From positions 1 to 12,243 of the forward strand of contig CAZOFD010000035.1 in assembly GCA_964579135.1 (NCBI GenBank): a DNA stretch of 12,243 nucleotides, read 5' to 3'. The position numbers and the translations under genes are program-made. Below, piece after piece: positions 1 to 5,661 of the stretch. This DNA comes from CAG-390 sp964579135 (GTDB lineage: Bacteria > Bacillota > Clostridia > Oscillospirales > CAG-272). Within the stretch, counting starts at the first letter, position 1; every line of letters starts with the position of its first letter. Under the pieces are notes generated by a model. That model searched no databases. It was not told where the DNA came from and was given only the letters and a program-made list of their open reading frames with translations.

Positions 1-274
1 CCCTCGTCATCATCGTGCGCATATCGCTCCTGCCCGAGGGGTCGCCTATCATACCCGTGCCGCCGCCGATGAGCGCGATAGGTTTGTTTCCCGCCATTTG
101 CAGACGCTTCATAAGGCAAAGCGCCATAAAATGACCTACGTGCAGGCTGTCTGCAGTGGGGTCGAATCCTATGTAAAAAGTCGCCTTGCCGTTGTTTATA
201 AGATCGCTGATAAGCGGCTCGTCCGTTACCTGTGCTACAAGACCGCGAGCCTTAAGTTCTTCATAAACCGTCAT
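1..274 (-). CDS. tyrS: Tyrosyl-tRNA synthetase, N-terminal 91 residues (partial, runs off left edge)
   Basis: Charges tRNA-Tyr with tyrosine in the cytoplasm (class I synthetase). The visible 91 residues start MTVYEELKARGLV and contain the Rossmann-fold entry with Tyr34, Gly36, Asp38 and Thr40, then the class I HIGH-type motif HVGH at 45-48, then GGGTGMIGDPSGR near 76-88. Spacing and residue numbers match my memory of the well-studied Bacillus enzyme, where these residues bind tyrosine and ATP, so identity is close to certain. The C-terminal half, including KMSKS and the tRNA-binding domain, lies outside the window. The ATG at 274 is the first in-frame Met and precedes the conserved helix. 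The gene has its own leader with an extended -10 candidate, a purine-rich Shine-Dalgarno and an intervening hairpin. A terminator separates it from the small membrane protein upstream. No T-box is visible. Confidence 0.96.
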   Translation of the reverse strand, partial: MTVYEELKARGLVAQVTDEPLISDLINNGKATFYIGFDPTADSLHVGHFMALCLMKRLQMAGNKPIALIGGGTGMIGDPSGRSDMRTMMTR

Positions 275-311
275 TTTTAAGTCAAAGCCTCAGCTAATGA
301 GGCTTCCTTTC
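275..311 (-). promoter_or_regulatory. tyrS ribosome-binding site with hairpin between Shine-Dalgarno and ATG
   Basis: Reading the minus strand, GAAAGG (311-306) is the only good Shine-Dalgarno upstream of tyrS, but it lies about 31 nt from the ATG. A perfect 8-bp stem, AAGCCTCA (305-298) with TGAGGCTT (292-285) and a 5-nt loop, starts right after it. Ten nt (284-275) then lead to the ATG. If the stem folds, the effective spacing is about 10 nt, which is normal. Stems that shorten SD-to-start distance are known, for example phage T4 gene 38. No U-run follows, so it is not an intrinsic terminator. Confidence 0.55.
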
Positions 312-328
312 ACGTTGTTAAAATTTAT

Positions 329-337
329 AATATAACA
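329..337 (-). promoter_or_regulatory. Candidate extended -10 promoter for tyrS
   Basis: On the minus strand TG (337-336), one base, then TATATT (334-329) forms an extended -10 element about 55 nt upstream of the tyrS ATG. No good -35 hexamer lies 17 nt upstream, where the bases are GCGCTT. Extended -10 promoters often lack one. The position between the upstream terminator and the Shine-Dalgarno fits, but AT-rich sequence could give this by chance. Confidence 0.35.
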
Positions 338-378
338 GCCGCCGCACGAAAAAGCGCGGTCGGTGCGGAATCATCGGT

Positions 379-425
379 AAAAAACAGCGGCGGGGGGGCG
401 GCACGAAACGTGACGGTCCCCCCGC
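379..425 (-). terminator. Probable intrinsic terminator after the small Cys-rich membrane protein
   Basis: On the minus strand GCGGGGGG (425-418) pairs with CCCCCCGC (397-390). The loop can itself pair CACG with CGTG. Six T residues (384-379) follow after a 5-nt gap. The hairpin is very GC-rich and lies 25 nt past the stop of the 79-residue gene. The gap before the T-run makes it slightly imperfect. Confidence 0.5.
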
Positions 426-450
426 GAGCATCGTTTCGCAAGGCGAAAAA

Positions 451-690
451 TTATTCAGCCTCGCCCTCGACCTCAACATCAACGTCGTCTTCGTCCTCGT
501 CGTCAAGGAAAAGGTCGTCGCACTCGTGGCAATCGCAGCAGTCCTCGCAGCAGCAAAGAGCGTCGCGCTTTTTCTTAACGATAACGCAAACGATACCCGC
601 AACGGCTGCAATTGCCGCGATAACACCGAGAGTAACGGCAACAGCCTTGCCTACGCCGGATTTCTTTTCTTCTTTTTTAAATACGAACAT
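451..690 (-). CDS. Small single-span membrane protein with Cys cluster and acidic tail (79 aa), function unknown
   Basis: I do not recognise a named family. The protein has a Lys-rich N-terminus (residues 1-15), one hydrophobic Ala/Val/Ile segment of about 24 residues (16-38), a basic stop-transfer patch KKKR (39-42), a Cys cluster CCCEDCCDCHEC (46-57; seven Cys and one His in 12 residues), and a tail (58-79) made almost entirely of Asp, Glu and Val. No signal peptidase or lipobox site is evident. The gene is supported by a consensus Shine-Dalgarno TAAGGAGGGG (706-697) 6 nt before the ATG, its own promoter at 724-751, and a terminator downstream. Topology is unclear because basic residues flank both sides of the span. 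The Cys/His cluster suggests metal or redox chemistry, but that is inference. Similar small Lys-TM-acidic proteins occur in Clostridia without assigned function. Confidence 0.8.
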   Translation of the reverse strand: MFVFKKEEKKSGVGKAVAVTLGVIAAIAAVAGIVCVIVKKKRDALCCCEDCCDCHECDDLFLDDEDEDDVDVEVEGEAE

Positions 691-723
691 TATCTGCCCC
701 TCCTTAAATATTCCTGCAATTTA

Positions 724-751
724 AGTATATCATATTTTTGTGTTTTTGCAA
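724..751 (-). promoter_or_regulatory. Sigma-A promoter for the 79-aa membrane protein
   Basis: On the minus strand TTGCAA (751-746), a 16-nt spacer and TATACT (729-724) match the sigma-A consensus well. The expected start near 717 leaves a leader of about 27 nt that contains the strong Shine-Dalgarno at 706-697. It lies between the pgsA stop and this gene, so the small protein can be expressed independently of the pgsA operon. Confidence 0.65.
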
Positions 752-772
752 CATATTTTTTGAATTTCGGAT

Positions 773-791
773 GAAAAAACGGTGTTTTTTC
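773..791 (-). terminator. Weak terminator-like hairpin after pgsA
   Basis: On the minus strand GAAAAAAC (791-784) pairs perfectly with GTTTTTTC (780-773) around a 3-nt loop, 19 nt past the pgsA stop. The stem is almost all A-U and lacks a GC base, and no separate T-run follows. It could be a weak or partial terminator. Read-through into the next gene is possible. Confidence 0.25.
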
Positions 792-809
792 GGAAGATAT
801 TATCGCATT

Positions 810-1427
810 TTATTTTGTGGTATCCAAATACTTCCAATATGTTTTTATATAATCGATCCCCGACCACAGCGTAAAGAACGACATCAGCACACAGGACGCC
901 ACCGTCAGCGGCAGAGCGGTGCCCATATCGAATCCGGGCGCAAAACGCGCTATACAGCGGTATATAACGGGCTCCGTGAGCGAGGAGACGACGCATACGA
1001 TCTGCGTGACCGTCTTTATCTTGCCGATCTTGCTTGCCGCAACGACGACTCCGCCCGTCGTGCTTGCCACAAGGCGGATCGAAGTAACGGCAAACTCGCG
1101 AAATATAACGATAAGAACGCCCCAAAAGAACCAAGCTCTTATCTCGTCATATCGGTAAACCACGGCAAGCATAGTGCCTATAACCATAAACTTATCCGCA
1201 AGCGGATCTATAAACTTGCCGAAATCGGTAATAAGACCGTACTTTCGCGCAATTTTGCCGTCGAGCATATCCGTCAGCGACGCCGCGATAAATATAATTG
1301 CGGCTATCACGGCGGAAACGTCGGCGGGAAGCCACGCTTCCGGTATCACGACCGCGAATATGCAAAAAGGCACCATACAAAGCCTTATAAGGCTCAACTT
1401 GTTCGGCAGATTCATCTTTCCGCTCAT
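810..1427 (-). CDS. pgsA: CDP-diacylglycerol--glycerol-3-phosphate 3-phosphatidyltransferase
   Basis: Integral membrane enzyme that makes phosphatidylglycerol phosphate from CDP-diacylglycerol and glycerol-3-phosphate, the committed step to phosphatidylglycerol and cardiolipin. The 205-residue length is typical. The CDP-alcohol phosphatidyltransferase signature is complete: Asp53, Asp56-Gly57, Ala60-Arg61, Gly70, Asp74 and Asp78, with the standard spacing. The N-terminal MNLPNKLSLIRL is characteristic of PgsA. Several hydrophobic segments follow, around 16-34, 38-52, 80-93, 100-115 and 168-185. The ATG overlaps the rimO stop as TAATG, suggesting translational coupling. A second Met at residue 5 (1415) is an alternative start because the family usually begins MNLPN. 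The rimO-pgsA order is common in Bacillota, often followed by cinA-recA, which are absent here. It is the last gene of the minus-strand cluster. Confidence 0.95.
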   Translation of the reverse strand: MSGKMNLPNKLSLIRLCMVPFCIFAVVIPEAWLPADVSAVIAAIIFIAASLTDMLDGKIARKYGLITDFGKFIDPLADKFMVIGTMLAVVYRYDEIRAWFFWGVLIVIFREFAVTSIRLVASTTGGVVVAASKIGKIKTVTQIVCVVSSLTEPVIYRCIARFAPGFDMGTALPLTVASCVLMSFFTLWSGIDYIKTYWKYLDTTK

Positions 1428-2755
1428 TATTCCTCACACACCTTTCCGCACAGGTCGTAGTCGACCACCTCCGTCACCTCAACGGTGACTATCTCGCCCG
1501 GCTCCACGCGGGAGGAGGCGGTAAAGTACACTTTTCCGTCGATATCGGGGGCGTCCGCCTCGCTTCGCCCGAAATACATACGGAGCACGGGGTCATAGTC
1601 CTCCGCAAGCACTTTTATGCGTTTGCCGATCTTTTTTCGATTCTTCTCGTCCGCGATCTCGGTCTGGCGGCGCATAATAACGTCGGCGCGATCCTGCTTT
1701 GTTTGCTCGTCTATTTGGCACGGCATATCGTATGCCGCGGTGCCCTCTTCGCGCGAATACGGAAAGACGCCGAGGCGATCGAACTCGACCTCGTTGACAA
1801 AGTCGTACAGCTCGCAAAAATCCTCTTCGGTCTCTCCGGGGAAGCCCGTTATAAAAGTCGTCCTTATAACTATCTCGGGGATCTCGCGACGCAGCTTTTC
1901 GATAAGGGTGCGTATCATCTTGCCGTCGCCGTGGCGATTCATTGCCCGCAGCATATTGTCGGATATATGTTGGAGCGGAAGATCGATATATTTTATAATT
2001 CTGTCGTTCGTCGCTATTTCGCGGATAAGCTCGTCCGTAACCTTGTCGGGGTAGCAATACAGCAGGCGGAACCGGGGCTTTTCGGTCGCCGCACTCAGTT
2101 CGCGAAGCAACCTTGCCAAGGAATATTCGCCGTAAAGATCTTGCCCGTAGCGAGTTATATCCTGCGCTATCACGTTGATCTCGAGCGCTCCGAGCGCCTC
2201 GAGCTGTTTTGCCTCCGCAACGAGCTCCTCGACGGGTCTGCTGCGGAACTTGCCGCGCAAGAAAGGAATAACGCAGTATGCGCAACGGTTGTCGCACCCC
2301 TCGGCGATCTTGAGATACGTCGAAAACGCCGGGGTGGTGAGCACGCGGTCGCCGCCGAGCGCAACGAGCGAAGCGTCGCCGAACGAGCAATATCCGCGCT
2401 CTCCGCGCCCGACCGCGCCGACGGCGGCGACGACGTCGTGCACCGAACCCGTTCCTATAACGGCGTCGACCTCGGGCAGCTCCTTGAGGATCTCCTCACG
2501 ATAGCGCTCGGCAAGGCACCCCGCAACGACTATACCGCGCAGATTTCTGTTCTCTTTAAGCCAAGCCACGTCGAGAATATTGTCGATCGCCTCTTTTTTC
2601 GCCGCTTCTATAAAAGCGCACGTGTTTACGACGATCACGTCAGCCTCGGTCTCGTCCGGAGTGATCTCGTACCCCGCGCTCGCCAGCTCGTGAAGCATAA
2701 CCTCGGTGTCAAGTTGATTTTTGGGGCAACCGAGAGAAATAAAGCCTATTTTCAT
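1427..2755 (-). CDS. rimO: Ribosomal protein uS12 (Asp88) methylthiotransferase, radical SAM
   Basis: Radical-SAM enzyme that adds a methylthio group to the conserved Asp of ribosomal protein uS12, using two [4Fe-4S] clusters. The 442 residues show the three domains in order. The N-terminal MTTase domain has Cys10, Cys46 and Cys80 for the auxiliary cluster. The radical-SAM domain has CDNRCAYC, with Cys154, Cys158 and Cys161 (CxxxCxxC). The C-terminal TRAM domain covers about 375-440. The start MKIGFISLGCPKNQLDTE is diagnostic of RimO rather than MiaB or MtaB. The ATG at 2755 lies 41 nt after the trpS stop, with AAGGA about 12 nt upstream. The stop overlaps the pgsA start by one base. It is the third gene of the aminotransferase-trpS-rimO-pgsA cluster. 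No promoter of its own is obvious. Confidence 0.97.
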   Translation of the reverse strand: MKIGFISLGCPKNQLDTEVMLHELASAGYEITPDETEADVIVVNTCAFIEAAKKEAIDNILDVAWLKENRNLRGIVVAGCLAERYREEILKELPEVDAVIGTGSVHDVVAAVGAVGRGERGYCSFGDASLVALGGDRVLTTPAFSTYLKIAEGCDNRCAYCVIPFLRGKFRSRPVEELVAEAKQLEALGALEINVIAQDITRYGQDLYGEYSLARLLRELSAATEKPRFRLLYCYPDKVTDELIREIATNDRIIKYIDLPLQHISDNMLRAMNRHGDGKMIRTLIEKLRREIPEIVIRTTFITGFPGETEEDFCELYDFVNEVEFDRLGVFPYSREEGTAAYDMPCQIDEQTKQDRADVIMRRQTEIADEKNRKKIGKRIKVLAEDYDPVLRMYFGRSEADAPDIDGKVYFTASSRVEPGEIVTVEVTEVVDYDLCGKVCEE

Positions 2756-2796
2756 TCGTTTCGTTTTTCCTTAAATTAAGTTATCTTTTGCCGAAC

Positions 2797-3795
2797 TCAG
2801 AGATTTACGAATCCGAGCTTTTTGCGCACCTTTAAAAGCGTTTTACGCGCGTAATACGCCGCTTCTTCGGCGCCGCTCTTCATAATGCCCTCGATATAAG
2901 ACTTGTCCGCGAGCAAGCGGCGATATTCTTCTTGCACGGGCACAAGGTGTGCGGCGCAAGCCTCGCCGACGGCGCTCTTGAAATCGCCGTAACCGCGACC
3001 GTCGAACTCGCGCTCGATCTCCTCGTCCGTCTTTCCGGTAAAGCAGGAATATATCGTCATCAGATTGGACACGCCGGGCTTATCCTCGGCGCGACGCACC
3101 TCGTTGCCGGAATCCGTAACGGCACGGCGAAACTTTCTTACGATCGTATCCTTGTCGTCGAGTATACGAACGACGGCGTTCTCATTCGGGTCGGATTTGC
3201 TCATTTTCTTGGTCGGGTCGACAAGCGAATTGATCTTCGCTCCCGTGTCGGATATCATCGGTTGCGGCACGGTAAAGGTGCCCGGATGTATCTGATTGAA
3301 TCTTTCCGCGATATTGCGAGTCAACTCAACGTGCTGTTTTTGGTCCACTCCCGTCGGCACGACGTCCGTTTGGTAAAGCAGGATATCCGATGCCATAAGC
3401 ACGGGGTAGGTAAAAAGCCCCGCGTTTATATTATCCGCGTGTCGCGCGCTCTTGTCCTTAAATTGCGTCATTCGCGAGAGTTCGCCGAACATCGTAAAGC
3501 AATCGAGCATCCACGCGAGCTCCGTATGAGCGGGGACGTGGGATTGCACGTACAGTGTGTTCTCCTCGGGAGAAAGTCCGCAGGCGATATAAAGCGCAAG
3601 CGTTTCGTAAGTGCGGCGTCTCAGGTCCGCGGGGACTTGGCGCACCGTTATCGCGTGCTGATCCACCACGCAGTAAAAGCATTTGTATTTTTTCGAATAT
3701 TCGGGAAAATTTTTTATTGCCCCGAGATAATTTCCTATCGTCAGATTTCCGCTCGGCTGAACGCCCGAAAAGCAGACGGGTCTGTCGTTTATCAT
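2797..3795 (-). CDS. trpS: Tryptophanyl-tRNA synthetase
   Basis: Charges tRNA-Trp with tryptophan in the cytoplasm (class I synthetase, dimeric). The length of 332 residues is normal. The N-terminal motif is SGVQPSGNLTIGNYLGA, in which TIGN (19-22) replaces HIGH as usual in TrpRS. MASDILLYQTDVVPTGVDQKQH (split around 134-155) forms the tryptophan pocket, with Asp137. KKMSKS occurs at 196-201. The ATG at 3795 has a good Shine-Dalgarno AAGGAAAGGA (3814-3805) 9 nt upstream. It lies 64 nt behind the aminotransferase, which is too short for a T-box, and none is visible. Two short perfect palindromes sit in that spacer. The first gene of the cluster could process amino acids, but no link to tryptophan is shown by sequence. 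Confidence 0.97.
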   Translation of the reverse strand: MINDRPVCFSGVQPSGNLTIGNYLGAIKNFPEYSKKYKCFYCVVDQHAITVRQVPADLRRRTYETLALYIACGLSPEENTLYVQSHVPAHTELAWMLDCFTMFGELSRMTQFKDKSARHADNINAGLFTYPVLMASDILLYQTDVVPTGVDQKQHVELTRNIAERFNQIHPGTFTVPQPMISDTGAKINSLVDPTKKMSKSDPNENAVVRILDDKDTIVRKFRRAVTDSGNEVRRAEDKPGVSNLMTIYSCFTGKTDEEIEREFDGRGYGDFKSAVGEACAAHLVPVQEEYRRLLADKSYIEGIMKSGAEEAAYYARKTLLKVRKKLGFVNL

Positions 3796-3823
3796 ATCGA
3801 ATGGTCCTTTCCTTTCAACATCT

Positions 3824-3848
3824 TATACGTATACCGTCGCGTCGACGC
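3824..3848. repeat. Two adjacent 10-bp perfect palindromes in the aminotransferase-trpS spacer
   Basis: TATACGTATA (3824-3833) and GCGTCGACGC (3839-3848) are each perfect palindromes, 5 bp apart, in the 64-nt spacer upstream of trpS. They could be an operator or simply coincidence. The first also resembles a -10 region, but no -35 is seen. Confidence 0.35.
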
Positions 3849-3859
3849 CCGCACGGGGG

Positions 3860-5065
3860 TCAAAACGTCGATGCCACCTCGCCGAGTATGCGACAGCCTT
3901 CGACTATCTGCTCGTCGGTCGCCGTGGAGTAGGATATGCGGATCGCGTTATGGTGCGCGCCCGCCGAGGCGGAAAACGCGTCGCCCGGCACCACCGCAAG
4001 CTTGCGAGCCAAACACGCCGCAACGAACGCGGAAACGTCTACGCCCTCGGGTAGCGTTACCCAAACGAACAACCCGCCCTCGGGTCTGGTATAAGAATAG
4101 GTTTTGGGCAAGTATTTCTCAAGCGAAGAAAGCATTATACCGCACTTGCGGCGGTAAACCGCCCGCACGTTCGCGATATGCCCGTCGATATCGCGCTCCG
4201 TCATAAATTTGTGGCACAGTATCTGGAAAAATCCGTTCGTTTGAACGTCCTCCACCTGCTTTGCGACGACCATCTTTTGCATCACGGGCTCGGGCGCAAC
4301 GACAAAGCCCACGCGCATTCCAGCGGAAAGTATCTTGGAAAAAGACGAGCAATATATCACGATACCGTCGTCGTCGATGCTTTTTATCGTCGGCACGTCC
4401 TCGCCGGCAAAGCGGAGCTCGCCGTAAGGATTATCCTCGAGGATCAAGACCCCGTATTTGCGGCACAGCTCGTAAACGCGAACGCGTTTTTCCCACGGCT
4501 CGGTTATTCCGAGCGGATTGTGGAACGTGGGTATCGTGTAAAAGAGTTTGGCGCGGCTCTCCGACTTCAGCGCAGCCTCGAGTGCCGCGAGATCCACCCC
4601 GTCGCCCTCCATTTTAACACCGACCACACGCGCGCCGTTGGAGCGAAACGCGTTGAGCGCGCCGATAAACGACGGCTCCTCGGCAAGAACGACGTCGCCC
4701 TCGTTGCACATTACCTTTGCCGCGAGTTCGAGCCCCTGATTTCCGCCGCTTACGATACACGTAACGTCGTTAAAAGCGTCGCCGCGCGAGATCGACTTGC
4801 CTATGCCGAACTTTTCGCGCATACGTTTCGCCACCGCTTCGCGCAAGGGGGGGTATCCCTCGGTCTGACCGTATTGCAGCGCGGCGGTCGGCGCACTTTC
4901 GAATATCTCCGCGGATATCTCCGCAAGCGCGGAAACGGGGAATGTCTCCGCCGCGGGGTTCCCCGCGGAAAAAGGTATCACCGACGGGTCCGCCGTAGCT
5001 TTGAATATTTCGCGGATTGCCGACGGCTTCATACAAGCCAATTTATCGGATATTCTGTATTCCAT
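3860..5065 (-). CDS. PLP-dependent class I/II aminotransferase (2-aminoadipate/aromatic transaminase-like)
   Basis: Cytoplasmic fold-type I aminotransferase of 401 residues. The PLP lysine is Lys244 in SFSKILSAGMRVGF. Other landmarks are the GGNQGLEL turn (107-114), FHNPLG (181-186) with the PLP-contacting Asn183, LEDNPYGELRF (209-219) with Asp211, the GGLFVW strand (330-335), and the carboxylate-binding Arg376 in AIRISYS. The pattern fits the LysN/2-aminoadipate and MocR-type aminotransferase subgroup. There is no DNA-binding N-terminal extension, so it is an enzyme and not a MocR regulator. Substrate cannot be set from sequence: aromatic, branched or aminoadipate substrates are all possible. 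The ATG at 5065 has GAGAGGT (5080-5074) 8 nt upstream. It is the first gene of the cluster, under the strong promoter at 5143-5171. Confidence 0.92.
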   Translation of the reverse strand: MEYRISDKLACMKPSAIREIFKATADPSVIPFSAGNPAAETFPVSALAEISAEIFESAPTAALQYGQTEGYPPLREAVAKRMREKFGIGKSISRGDAFNDVTCIVSGGNQGLELAAKVMCNEGDVVLAEEPSFIGALNAFRSNGARVVGVKMEGDGVDLAALEAALKSESRAKLFYTIPTFHNPLGITEPWEKRVRVYELCRKYGVLILEDNPYGELRFAGEDVPTIKSIDDDGIVIYCSSFSKILSAGMRVGFVVAPEPVMQKMVVAKQVEDVQTNGFFQILCHKFMTERDIDGHIANVRAVYRRKCGIMLSSLEKYLPKTYSYTRPEGGLFVWVTLPEGVDVSAFVAACLARKLAVVPGDAFSASAGAHHNAIRISYSTATDEQIVEGCRILGEVASTF

Positions 5066-5142
5066 ACCGTATTACCTCTCAAGTCGGTCGCGTCGCGCAA
5101 GCGCTCGCTTTCGACTTTCGTTTACAAACAATAATTTATTTT

Positions 5143-5171
5143 ATCATACATCAACGAGCCGCTTTTGTCAA
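5143..5171 (-). promoter_or_regulatory. Sigma-A promoter of the aminotransferase-trpS-rimO-pgsA cluster
   Basis: On the minus strand TTGACA (5171-5166), a 17-nt spacer and TATGAT (5148-5143) are near consensus. The predicted start near 5136 gives a leader of about 70 nt. The -35 box is one arm of a palindrome shared with the divergent promoter. Confidence 0.8.
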
Positions 5172-5187
5172 GAAATATTTGTTGACA
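5166..5187. promoter_or_regulatory. 22-bp near-perfect palindrome spanning both divergent -35 boxes, candidate operator
   Basis: TGTCAA (5166-5171), G, AAATATTT (5173-5180), G, TTGACA (5182-5187). Only one symmetric pair, the two G residues at 5172 and 5181, fails to match. The outer arms are the two -35 hexamers by themselves, but the central AAATATTT is also palindromic, which two promoters alone would not require. A dimeric regulator bound here would cover both promoters. Confidence 0.45.
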
Positions 5188-5210
5188 GAAGAAGTCCGAT
5201 ATGATAAACT
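5182..5210 (+). promoter_or_regulatory. Sigma-A promoter of the Dabb-thyA-folA operon
   Basis: TTGACA (5182-5187), a 17-nt spacer and TAAACT (5205-5210) form a strong -35 with an acceptable -10. The predicted start near 5217 leaves a structured leader of about 115 nt before the first ATG at 5332. Confidence 0.7.
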
Positions 5211-5215
5211 TTAAT

Positions 5216-5314
5216 AGCCGCGGGCGGCTTGCAAAAACGCCGTCGAACACGAAAAACGGACAACCGTCGCGTATTGCGGCTAAAGAAACGATCACCTGCC
5301 GCGTTTGGCGCGGC
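5216..5314 (+). promoter_or_regulatory. Structured leader of the Dabb-thyA-folA mRNA
   Basis: The leader begins with hairpin AGCCG/CGGCT (5216-5229). The same 5' arm AGCCGC could pair instead with GCGGCT at 5276-5281, making two exclusive folds. ACGG/CCGT (5256-5266) forms a small hairpin. GCCGCG/CGCGGC (5298-5314) sits 6 nt before the Shine-Dalgarno GGAGG (5321-5325). It does not match the THF riboswitch as I remember it, and no terminator is present. A regulatory role is inference only. Confidence 0.3.
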
Positions 5315-5331
5315 GGATACGGAGGATAAAA

Positions 5332-5637
5332 ATGATAAAACACGTCGTTATGTGGAAATTCACAAGCGGAGAGGGGCGCACGCGTGAGGAGAATATCGAG
5401 TACGTAGCGTCTTCCCTCACGGCGCTATTTAAGAGCGGCAAGATATCGGGTCTGCGCGATCTTTTCGTCGCACGCGACGTCGGAGGAACGGATATGTCGT
5501 ACGATATGGTGCTCATAACGGAATTCGACAGTCTCGACGCACTCGAAGCATACAAAGTACACCCCGACCACGCGGCGATATCAGCCTACGTAAAAAAAGT
5601 GCGTACGGCGCGCGCCACGGTCGACTGCGAGATCTGA
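5332..5637 (+). CDS. Dabb (stress-responsive A/B barrel) domain protein, 101 aa
   Basis: Small cytoplasmic alpha-beta barrel protein of the Dabb family, whose members usually dimerise. The family is known from plant stress proteins and many uncharacterised bacterial proteins, and no enzyme activity can be assigned here. Family landmarks are the N-terminal strand IKHVVMWKF with His4, and the segment from Tyr57 to His80, including FDSLDALEAY and HPDH. The whole protein is one domain of normal length. The start at ATG 5332 is set by GGAGG (5321-5325) 6 nt upstream. An in-frame TTG at 5305 would extend it, but that codon lies in a leader hairpin and has no Shine-Dalgarno. The gene is first in an operon with thyA (24 nt downstream) and folA. 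A role in folate or thymidylate metabolism is suggested only by position. Confidence 0.9.
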   Translation: MIKHVVMWKFTSGEGRTREENIEYVASSLTALFKSGKISGLRDLFVARDVGGTDMSYDMVLITEFDSLDALEAYKVHPDHAAISAYVKKVRTARATVDCEI

Positions 5638-5661
5638 CACGGGCACGAGGAGGGTGAACGA

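Noticed and set aside
340..366. Possible T-box element upstream of tyrS (ACCGCGC-like sequence)
   Set aside because: The expected TGGNACCGCG core is not present, the leader is too short for a stem I, and no terminator/antiterminator pair is seen.
318..724. Other open frames over the Cys-rich small protein (318-641 minus, 410-724 plus)
   Set aside because: They are Ser/Arg-rich low-complexity readings of the acidic and Cys codons. The 451-690 frame alone has a consensus Shine-Dalgarno and promoter.
1703..4206. Long plus-strand open frames (1703-2779 and 2932-4206) opposite rimO and trpS
   Set aside because: Both are mirror frames of well-conserved minus-strand enzymes, with no Shine-Dalgarno or recognisable domain.
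5305..5331. In-frame TTG at 5305 as a longer start for the Dabb protein
   Set aside because: It lies in a leader hairpin without a Shine-Dalgarno, while ATG 5332 has GGAGG 6 nt upstream and begins the family's conserved first strand.
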